Shown: in pieces, positions 33,580 to 40,722 of the stretch
Layout of the letters: each line of letters begins with the position of its first letter
Position numbering within the stretch: the first letter of the stretch is position 1
From: Candidatus Bathyarchaeota archaeon
GTDB lineage: Archaea; Thermoproteota; Bathyarchaeia; Bathyarchaeales; Bathycorpusculaceae
Direction: 5' to 3'
Length of the DNA stretch: 64,000 bases
Assembly: GCA_026014735.1 (NCBI GenBank)
Contig: JAOZHT010000002.1
Location: 310,001-374,000, forward strand
Notes under the pieces: generated by a model
What the model was told of the DNA's origin: nothing
The model's database searches: none
Seen by the model: the letters and a program-made list of their open reading frames with translations, nothing else
Position numbers and translations under genes: made by a program

Positions 33580-33749
33580 CTGTTGCTCAGCCACGTCTAC
33601 CCCCCCTCTATTTATAGGCTCAACAAAAGCAGTTTAGGCAACCGAAAACCCCTGCAGATGTTAACATGCCCATTGACGGGTTGGGCAGCTGCAGCGTTTT
33701 AAGTACAGGAACTGTGCAGTTGCTCTGCAGAGACCTCCCTCCCCTTATA
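33580..33749 (-). repeat. Dispersed TATA/G-tract element, copy B (long form)
   Basis: About 170 bp, inverted relative to copy A. Read on the minus strand it opens with TATAAGGGGAGGGAGGT (identical to copy A), has a short variable middle of about 32 nt, and then the conserved 121-nt core (33700 down to 33580), with the same CCCGTCAATGGG hairpin and CCTATAAATAGAGGGGGGGG before CGTGGCTGAGCAACAG. Its right end faces the B12-radical SAM gene starting at 33483, so it might act as that operon's promoter; in copy A the same end runs antisense into cobY, so promoter function alone does not explain the conservation. Confidence 0.75.
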
Positions 33750-33771
33750 TTAAGCCGCAAAAGGGGCTGGG

Positions 33772-34584
33772 CTATTTTTTGGCTATCCAGTAACTCATTT
33801 CGGGCTGACAAAGCAGACGGTACATGGGAAACAGCGGGTTGGGGGTCCAGGTGGCGGTTTGGTAGTAGTCGGTGCGCTGGTAGGCGCTGAAGCCCTCGGA
33901 ATGGAAGACTTCGGCGATGGCTTGGTGGTTTATGGCGTGGTCTTTTTTGTGCCAGAAATCAGAGAGCGTGTAGTCGATGTTTGGGACGTGTAGGCCGGTG
34001 AGTTGGAAGTAGAGGCCGTTGATGATTGGGTTTGAGTGGAAATAGAGGTCCTTGACGAGGTTGGTTAAGCCGCTGTGCTCGCTGCGCCAATACGCGGGGG
34101 AAGCCTCATGGTCAATGTAGACTACGCCGCCCCGGCGCAAATAACCGCAGAGGGTATGCAGCGCCGCGACATAGTCGGGCAGATGATGCAGCACACTGTA
34201 GAAGGAAACCAAATCAAAGCTCTCCGCCTCAAAACTAAGCTCCTCAATGGGCGAGTTAATCACGGTAAGCTTGCCGGGCAAATAGGAGGCGTATTTCTTT
34301 TCAAGGATACTGCACATTTCAGGGGAAATATCCGTCGCCGTCACAGAGTAGCCCAGCTTTAGGAGTTTACCCGTGAGGTTGCCGGTGCCGGCGCCCACAT
34401 CAAGCGCCCGCTTCTGGTTTCCGCTGATTTGAGCGGTGACAGCTGCAAGTTTGCTGGTTATGCGTTTCTGCTCTTTGCGGCTGTAGACTTCGGGGTGTAG
34501 AAGTTGGTAGTACTGGGCTTCGTGCTTGTGCACTTCGATGTTTGCCTGATGGATTTGCTCTTTGAAGGTTTGGTTGACTTGCAA
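33772..34584 (-). CDS. Class I SAM-dependent methyltransferase
   Basis: Rossmann-fold methyltransferase of 270 residues. Motif I ALDVGAGTGNLTGKL, motif II VTATDISPEM, and FDLVSFYSVLHHLPD at motif IV. The N-terminal 50 residues are helical and may cap the site. Substrate unknown; UbiE-like or glycan/lipid methylation is possible. The stop lies just beyond element B, and the gene reads towards it. Confidence 0.8.
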   Translation of the reverse strand: MQVNQTFKEQIHQANIEVHKHEAQYYQLLHPEVYSRKEQKRITSKLAAVTAQISGNQKRALDVGAGTGNLTGKLLKLGYSVTATDISPEMCSILEKKYASYLPGKLTVINSPIEELSFEAESFDLVSFYSVLHHLPDYVAALHTLCGYLRRGGVVYIDHEASPAYWRSEHSGLTNLVKDLYFHSNPIINGLYFQLTGLHVPNIDYTLSDFWHKKDHAINHQAIAEVFHSEGFSAYQRTDYYQTATWTPNPLFPMYRLLCQPEMSYWIAKK

Positions 34585-34874
34585 GTGGATACCTGCCCAG
34601 AGTTGGAGTGTGTGGTGTATGTTTGTTTTCCGAATTAATATATCGTTTCTATCTACGCGGGTTTACTTGAAAAGGGCGCTGCGGGGAAGTTTCATCGGGG
34701 TGTTTGCTGGTTTGGTACGTCTAACTTGACCACCGCATAATTTGCCGCTTTGCTGGATGTGTCCGCTTCTTAACTCAAAAAAAGAGATGTGTTTCACCGT
34801 TTTTTTGCATATTTTTTCCCAGAAAGATTTATTACCCAACAGCAAACAATTTTTTCTCCTCAAAGGGTCATCTC

Positions 34875-35930
34875 GTGCCAAGCAACAACAAAATAGACGA
34901 AATCGATGCAAGAATACTCCAGCGGCTCCTTCTCGAATCCCGAACTACTTTTACAGATATTGCGCATGAATGCGACATAACAGTTGGAGCCGTAAGAATG
35001 CGGTATAAGCGTCTATGGCGCGAAGGAATAATAAACGGGGAAGTAATGCTCGTAAACCCCCATTGCCTGGGCTACCGCCACATCATCGACCTCGGCATCT
35101 TCACGAAAGCCGCGGATGAACAAGAAGTCTTAGCGTACCTAGATACGAAACCCTACATATCCGACGTCATTAAACACATGGGCAAATACACATACTTCGG
35201 AAAAACAGCCCTAAAAGACCTAAATCAGCTTTCAAAAATCGTTGAGGACCTCGAAGAAAACAGCAAAATCATACGTGTGGAACCGCTGATTTGGGCAGAA
35301 GCAGTAAACGTAGAGTTTCCACATAACTTAATCATAAAACCCCTAAAACATAAAACGGAACCTGCAAGAAGCCAAAGACCAGCCTCAACCGACCTGGATA
35401 AGGCCTTCACAGATTTTGATGAAATCGACCTCAAAATCGCAACTGTACTATCCCGGCAGTCCAGGACTCCCTTTAGGCAGATAGCTAGCGACCTTGGCTT
35501 ATCAACCAAGACAGTTATCCAAAGATACAATAGGCTTCGAAAGAACCTGCTTACTTTATCCTCAGCTACACTTGATTTAAGCAAACTAGGATACGAAGCC
35601 CTCATAAACCTCTACGTTACGGTAAACAACCGAAGCAAGCTCAACGAGATATACAGCAGCTTACTCAAGTTACCCAACGTTATAGTCATCATAAGACTCA
35701 TCGGCAACTATGACTTATACATCGGCCTAGTCGTCGCTGACTTTGGAGAACTCTTTGCAACTCGAGCGGAAATAAAAAAGATTCCAGGGATGGAAACTGT
35801 AGAAGCATTCGTGGTTCCAGCGCCCAAGTCGTGGCCGCTAAACCTGTTTAGTTCCCTCCTCGAGGGTAATGTGATGCGGCCTAAGCATTGGACAGTTAAC
35901 TCTAACATAAAACAAGCCAACCCGCCTTAA
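34875..35930 (+). CDS. Tandem double Lrp/AsnC-family regulator
   Basis: 351 residues made of two full Lrp-like halves. Half one: IDEIDARILQRLLLESRTTF followed by ITVGAVRMRYKRLWREGII (helix-turn-helix) and a RAM-like beta domain to about residue 150. Half two starts near residue 175 with FDEIDLKIATVLSRQSRTPF, STKTVIQRYNRLR and a RAM domain ending in GMETVEAFVVP. Fused two-unit Lrp proteins are known in some archaea but unusual; the fusion would give a pseudo-dimer with two different DNA-reading heads. GTG start; TATA-like TTTATTACC about 45 nt upstream. Targets unknown; it faces the surface protein gene at 36-39 kb. Confidence 0.8.
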   Translation: MPSNNKIDEIDARILQRLLLESRTTFTDIAHECDITVGAVRMRYKRLWREGIINGEVMLVNPHCLGYRHIIDLGIFTKAADEQEVLAYLDTKPYISDVIKHMGKYTYFGKTALKDLNQLSKIVEDLEENSKIIRVEPLIWAEAVNVEFPHNLIIKPLKHKTEPARSQRPASTDLDKAFTDFDEIDLKIATVLSRQSRTPFRQIASDLGLSTKTVIQRYNRLRKNLLTLSSATLDLSKLGYEALINLYVTVNNRSKLNEIYSSLLKLPNVIVIIRLIGNYDLYIGLVVADFGELFATRAEIKKIPGMETVEAFVVPAPKSWPLNLFSSLLEGNVMRPKHWTVNSNIKQANPP

Positions 35931-36114
35931 GAGAACTTGCATTTTTGTTTGGGAAGAATTTTGGGGTTTGCTGAGGCTCTGGGCAACTTAGGAGAAAGAT
36001 GAGTGGAACACGACAACTATAGCAGGTTATCGTTAACTTCCTCCAGAGCCTTTTCAGCCCCATTCTGTTCTTCCATGACTAAAAAAGGGAAGGGGAAATT
36101 GTGTTTTTGCTGTT

Positions 36115-38817
36115 TTATGGACGTTTATTGACCATGAGCATGATCACTGCGCCAACGAGAACGATGGCGATTATGATTGCTGCTACTGCGGGCAGGAAGT
36201 ACTGGTCAACGACGGATGCTGGTGGTGCCTCTGTGGGTGCTGGTGTTGCTGATGATTCTCCGACATTAACGTGGGTAGCGGCTGTTGAAGGCCAATACGC
36301 GTTAGTGCCAGCGAACGATGCGTAGATTGCGTAGTCGCCTGGAACGTTTGGTGTTGCCCAAGTATAGTGGAAAGTGCCGTATGCGTCGCTGGTTGCATCG
36401 CCTAAAGTGATGTAGTTGCCGTTAGGGTCGACTGCGTAGAGTGAAACGGTGACGCCTTGGAAGTCCATCGGTAGTGGTTTCTGCTGGTAGACATATCCCA
36501 TCCAGTTTTCCATGCTCTTGTCAGATGCCAATGGAACACCGTTGGGGAAGCGGGCTGCTTGCTCATTCTGAGTTGTGCCGGAAGCGATGTCTTTGACTGT
36601 GCCCTGGATAACGATGCTGTTGCCTGCTGCTACAGAGGTGAGTGGTGCGTCAACAGTGATTGCGCTTGGTCCGCGGCCGACAACGTAGATTTCGTTGCTG
36701 TAGCCGTTAAACCAGGTTGAGTAGCCGTCAGCCATGGCGTAGCTCATTGCGAAGAATTCGCCGACGTATGAGTTGAGTTTCCAGATTTCTGAGCCGTCTG
36801 TGCCGTTGATTGCACGTGATACTGAGCCCTTGTAGATTGGGGTGCTGACTGTGTGTTCTGTGGTGACTGTGTAGAGGGTTCCGTCGCTGCCGACTGCGTT
36901 GATAAAGGTTGGGTAGACACCGTAGGCGTTGTAGAAGCCAGCGCTTGTGCTGTTGCCTTCGCCGCCGTTGCCGTAGGTCCATAGTAAGTCGCCTGTGCAG
37001 AGGTCGTATGCATAGAGGATGCCGCCTAATTGTGCACTGTAGAGTTTGCCGTTGTCAGTGACGCCGTTAATGTATGGTAATGCGGGGTTGCCGTAGTAGT
37101 CAAAGGCTGTTTGGCTCTCGGTTGGACCCCAGATTTTTGCTCCAGTGTCCATGTTGTAGCCTACCCACTGCATAGTTTCTTTGTAAGCTTCAACGAAGAC
37201 GCGTGATTCATAGTCAACTGGGCCGCTGATGACAGTGATGTTTCCTGCTGGTGCAGTAACTGTGTTACGCCACATTACTGTGCCGATTGCGCCTTTAGAG
37301 GCGTTTAGGTTGACAGCAAAGTAGGTGTAGGGTGTTGAGCTTGTGACGCCGAATTGGCTGGTTGCTAAGCCTGGGAAGGTGCCGTTCATGCAGATCATTA
37401 CGTCGCCGTATTTAGCTGAAAGCACTGTGAAGCCGGGGTTAGTGGTGGGACCAAACATGCCCATAGTTGTAACCATTGGGATAGCGTTTGCCCAAGGTAT
37501 GGATATGTTATAGTCATAGCGAGTGCTTGCTCCGCCGTCGATGACGCCGCTTGCCGCTGGGCTTAAGCCAGTGCCGCTTTGTCCGTTCTGGAAGCCTGAG
37601 CCTGACCACAGGTTAGTTGAGTTCCACTGCATTAATCGCCAGTTTGGATTAGTTTCGTTGCCAATGTTCTGCATGACATACTTGAGTTGTTCGCCCCATG
37701 GACCCATAACGGGTGGAGACACTGCTGCGCCTGCGGGTGAACCGCCGCCGAACAGAGATGCTCCGGAGGGAACGTTGGTTACGTTGAATAGTGGTGTGCC
37801 TGTGTCTGCGTCATATGCCTGTGCAAAGTTTGCGGTGAAGAGGATTGCTGGATAAACGCCGTGCTGGTTAGGGTCTTGTACATCCCAGAGTAATGCGAAT
37901 GATGGTTGAGGTATGTTCTTTGACCAGAGTAATTGACCGGTGCGTAAATCAACACAGTTAAGTGGTCCACTGTTGGTGCCAGTGAACGAGACGGGGTCGT
38001 TGTAGTAGAGTTTGCCGTTAACGATAATTGGGTTTGAGTATCTTTGGTTGTATGCTGAGCCTTCAAATTCTGTGTCGCCTTGAATTTCAAAGTTGTTTCC
38101 GCCTGCAACACCGCCTGACTGCAGTGACTTAGTCCACATGATGTGGCCGGTAAGGGGACCAACGGCGTCGCCGGGGTTTCTCATTGCCCATGCATTAGAC
38201 CAGACACCGTAGCCGGCTGCGCCTGTGCCCAACCAGTTAGATGAGATACTCCACCAGTCAGTGTTCTCTCCGTAGATTGGACGAGTCCAATATTCTGTTG
38301 GGAGGGGATAACTGGTGATGGGGTTGGGTAAGGGTTCTTCCTGGACGGTCAAGGTTGTTTTGGCGTGGCTTGGCAGGTAGGTGTCGTTGACGAAGGCTGA
38401 GGCGGGGTTGTGGCTGTAGGTGTTGTAGTCTTGGCCTGGGAAGTCAAAGTCGAAGGTGTAGTTGCCAACCTGGGTTGGAGTGAAGGCATAGAATTGTGAT
38501 GAGGTAGTGTCGATTACGGTTTCGAAAATTTCCGTTTCGATGTGACCATCTGGGAATGTTATGGTTAGGTTGTAGTTGTGGAATCTCCAGTCGTTGGTTA
38601 AAGCGATGGAGGGGTCAAAGGTTTTGTCGAGCCACATCAGTACGCTGACTTTTTGGTTAACGCCGACGGGGTTAGGTGAAACGTTGATGAAAGCGTAGGT
38701 CGGTATGTCCCATGCGGGATCGTGCGCCGTGGTGGTTGGTAATAGAACCATGGATGCACTCATTGAAATTATGAGGAACAATGCTATTGAAATTGCTGCT
38801 AATTTTTTCTGTAACAA
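36115..38817 (-). CDS. Giant cell-surface PQQ-type beta-propeller protein (paralogue 2)
   Basis: About 900 residues with the same layout as paralogues 1 and 3: signal peptide (IALFLIISMSASMVLLP, then TTTAHDP), Ig-like domain, propeller blades (TGQLLWSKN, TGAKIWGPTES, TGDLLWTYGN, DGSEIWKLNS), a C-terminal sandwich domain (YGTFHYTWATPNVPGDYAIY) and a terminal membrane helix (AAIIIAIVLVGAVIMLMV). I place the start at TTG 38817, about 11 nt after TAGGAG, the same arrangement as paralogue 3; ATG 38850 is an alternative and the longer frame to 39066 runs through the promoter. A TATA-like TCCTATATATC lies about 50 nt upstream on the minus strand. Likely cell-envelope protein, heavily NxS/T rich. Confidence 0.8.
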   Translation of the reverse strand: MLQKKLAAISIALFLIISMSASMVLLPTTTAHDPAWDIPTYAFINVSPNPVGVNQKVSVLMWLDKTFDPSIALTNDWRFHNYNLTITFPDGHIETEIFETVIDTTSSQFYAFTPTQVGNYTFDFDFPGQDYNTYSHNPASAFVNDTYLPSHAKTTLTVQEEPLPNPITSYPLPTEYWTRPIYGENTDWWSISSNWLGTGAAGYGVWSNAWAMRNPGDAVGPLTGHIMWTKSLQSGGVAGGNNFEIQGDTEFEGSAYNQRYSNPIIVNGKLYYNDPVSFTGTNSGPLNCVDLRTGQLLWSKNIPQPSFALLWDVQDPNQHGVYPAILFTANFAQAYDADTGTPLFNVTNVPSGASLFGGGSPAGAAVSPPVMGPWGEQLKYVMQNIGNETNPNWRLMQWNSTNLWSGSGFQNGQSGTGLSPAASGVIDGGASTRYDYNISIPWANAIPMVTTMGMFGPTTNPGFTVLSAKYGDVMICMNGTFPGLATSQFGVTSSTPYTYFAVNLNASKGAIGTVMWRNTVTAPAGNITVISGPVDYESRVFVEAYKETMQWVGYNMDTGAKIWGPTESQTAFDYYGNPALPYINGVTDNGKLYSAQLGGILYAYDLCTGDLLWTYGNGGEGNSTSAGFYNAYGVYPTFINAVGSDGTLYTVTTEHTVSTPIYKGSVSRAINGTDGSEIWKLNSYVGEFFAMSYAMADGYSTWFNGYSNEIYVVGRGPSAITVDAPLTSVAAGNSIVIQGTVKDIASGTTQNEQAARFPNGVPLASDKSMENWMGYVYQQKPLPMDFQGVTVSLYAVDPNGNYITLGDATSDAYGTFHYTWATPNVPGDYAIYASFAGTNAYWPSTAATHVNVGESSATPAPTEAPPASVVDQYFLPAVAAIIIAIVLVGAVIMLMVNKRP

Positions 38818-39165
38818 AGTTTTTTTCTCTCCTAAATTTCGGTAACCCATGTAACGAGCTAGAGATATATAGGATTTTCCTTTTTTCCGCCTGTAACTAC
38901 ACAAATAGTAAACCTTCAAAAAAAAATATACACAATATTTCCGAAAAAATGAAATATTTAACCTGAATGAAACCCTAAAATACTGCTTAAAAATGCACAA
39001 AATCAATCGCAAAAACCAAGAACGGGCTAAAAAATGCAAAAACAACCGCACATATAGCACCAACACCGCCTAATTGCATAAACCCCAACGGTTCCAATTT
39101 CCAACCTTTAAAGCGAAACGATTTAAGCATCAAACCCACCCTTCAAGAGCAACAGGGAACCATAC
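38818..39165. other. Divergent promoter region between surface protein 2 and a B12-radical SAM gene
   Basis: No gene supported; the long frame running through here is AT-rich and lacks the family N-terminus. Minus-strand TATA at about 38866-38875 serves the surface gene. Plus-strand GATTTAAGC at 39120-39128 lies about 40 nt before ATG 39166 of the radical SAM gene. Confidence 0.45.
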
Positions 39166-40551
39166 ATGAAACCCCACGTAACTCTAGTTAACCCCGCTGC
39201 CCCCACTGGAGCCGCAATGCACATGCCCTTTGCACTGCTCGGCATAGGATACTTAGCGGCGGTTTTAGAGAAAAACAACTACCAAGTAGACGTCATCGAC
39301 TGCCAAGTCCTGAACCTTTCAATGGATGAATTTCGGAGTGAAATCGCTAAACGCAAACCCAACATAGTCGGCGTAACCTCCTCAACCCTCACTTACAAGA
39401 CAGGGCTCAAATTAGTCAAGATAGCACGGGAAGTCTGCCCCAACTGCGTAACCATCGCAGGCGGCGCACATGTTACCTTCTGGGATGACCATGCCCTCGA
39501 GGAATGCCCTGAACTTGACATCGTGGTTAGAAGAGAAGCTGAAGATACCCTGCTGGAGCTTGTGCAGCGCATCGAGGCAGGTAAGGACACCTCGGATGTT
39601 GTGGGTACAACCTGCCGGAAGGGCGGCAAAATCCAACGCAACCCCGACCGCCCCTACATCGAAGACCTCGACAGCCTGCCGTTTCCCGCGCGGCACCTCT
39701 GGCCCATGGAGAAATTCAGCCAATACGAAGACGTCCTCTACTTGGCGATGAGCCGAGGCTGCGTGTACTGGTGTGAGTTCTGCTGCACCGTACGAATGCA
39801 TGGACGCAAATTCCGTATGCGCAGCGCCAAAAACGTTGCTGATGAACTTGAATTTCTCTATAAAACCTATGGGAAAACCAAATTCACCTTCTGCGATGAC
39901 GCCTTCACCGTTGATCAGCAGTTGGTTGAGGATCTCTGCGGGGAAATCCATAGAAGAGGCTTAAAGATCGAGTGGAACTGCGGTTCACGCGTGGACTTAG
40001 TTACAAAGGAGTTGCTTAAGAAAATGAAGGATGCTGGATGCGTCTCCTTCTGGTTTGGCGCGGAATCAGGAACCCAGCAGGTCCTCGACGCAATGAAGAA
40101 AGGCATCACGCCTGAGTTAACAGAGAAAGTTATCGGTTGGGTCCGCGAAGTCGGCTTAAAGCCTACCCCAAACGTTATCTTGGGTTTCCCCGGTGAAACC
40201 AAAGAGAGCGCATGGAAAACAATCAAGTTCATCGAGAAAATTGCGCCTGACGCCGTCGGATTCTACAACGTCGCCACCCCCTTCCCCGGCACACCACTCT
40301 ATGACCAAGTCAAAGAGAACGGTTGGCTACGCGTCACAGACTTTGACAAATACGACACTACCCGACCCATCTTTGAAACGCCGCAGCTCAGCATGAAGGA
40401 GTTGGGAAAGCTCCGTGAAGGCGCCTTCCATCACTATTACCTGCGAAGGGCATATTTTATGGCTAAGGAAAGACGCTTTAAGCTGTCTACCGCCATGGTT
40501 GTCGGCATGCATTTGGTTGCGAACATAAAGTTGAAGCTAAGAAGACAGTGA
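39166..40551 (+). CDS. B12-binding radical SAM protein (2 of 6)
   Basis: 461 residues. B12 domain at the N-terminus (VTLVNPAAPTGAAMHMPFAL; LGIGYLAAVLEKNNYQVDVI; VTIAGGAHVTFWDD), radical SAM cluster C199-x3-C203-x2-C206 in MSRGCVYWCEFCCTV, then FCDDAFTVDQ, SRVDLVTKELLKKM and VILGFPGET. The C-terminal region GTPLYDQVKENGWLRV is shared with members 4 and 5. Cobalamin-radical SAM methylases and GDGT ring synthases (Grs) are in this superfamily; substrate not determinable. It lies between two giant surface protein genes. Confidence 0.85.
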   Translation: MKPHVTLVNPAAPTGAAMHMPFALLGIGYLAAVLEKNNYQVDVIDCQVLNLSMDEFRSEIAKRKPNIVGVTSSTLTYKTGLKLVKIAREVCPNCVTIAGGAHVTFWDDHALEECPELDIVVRREAEDTLLELVQRIEAGKDTSDVVGTTCRKGGKIQRNPDRPYIEDLDSLPFPARHLWPMEKFSQYEDVLYLAMSRGCVYWCEFCCTVRMHGRKFRMRSAKNVADELEFLYKTYGKTKFTFCDDAFTVDQQLVEDLCGEIHRRGLKIEWNCGSRVDLVTKELLKKMKDAGCVSFWFGAESGTQQVLDAMKKGITPELTEKVIGWVREVGLKPTPNVILGFPGETKESAWKTIKFIEKIAPDAVGFYNVATPFPGTPLYDQVKENGWLRVTDFDKYDTTRPIFETPQLSMKELGKLREGAFHHYYLRRAYFMAKERRFKLSTAMVVGMHLVANIKLKLRRQ

Positions 40552-40679
40552 AGTAGTATCTGACCAATGGTAAAAAATCCGTGATCAGTTGACCGTAGGC
40601 TACACCCTGTGATTCACTGTTTCTCACTTATACCGCTTGCCCGCAAAAGCTGGCAAACAAAAAAGAGAACAAAATCGGG

Positions 40680-40695
40680 TTTTTTTTAAAAAAAA
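40680..40695. terminator. Palindromic T8A8 bidirectional terminator
   Basis: TTTTTTTTAAAAAAAA between the convergent ends of the radical SAM gene and surface protein 3; gives a U-run on either strand. Confidence 0.6.
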
Positions 40696-40722
40696 GGAAA
40701 GGGGTTGTCAGTTTTGTTTTGC

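Noticed and set aside
10811-33749. Insertion sequence or transposon formed by copies A and B
   Set aside because: No transposase between or near the copies that I recognise, no clear target-site duplication, and the enclosed genes are ordinary metabolic operons.
38818-39066. N-terminal extension of surface protein 2
   Set aside because: AT-rich, runs through a TATA box and precedes a clear ribosome-binding site plus signal peptide; paralogue 3 has no such extension.
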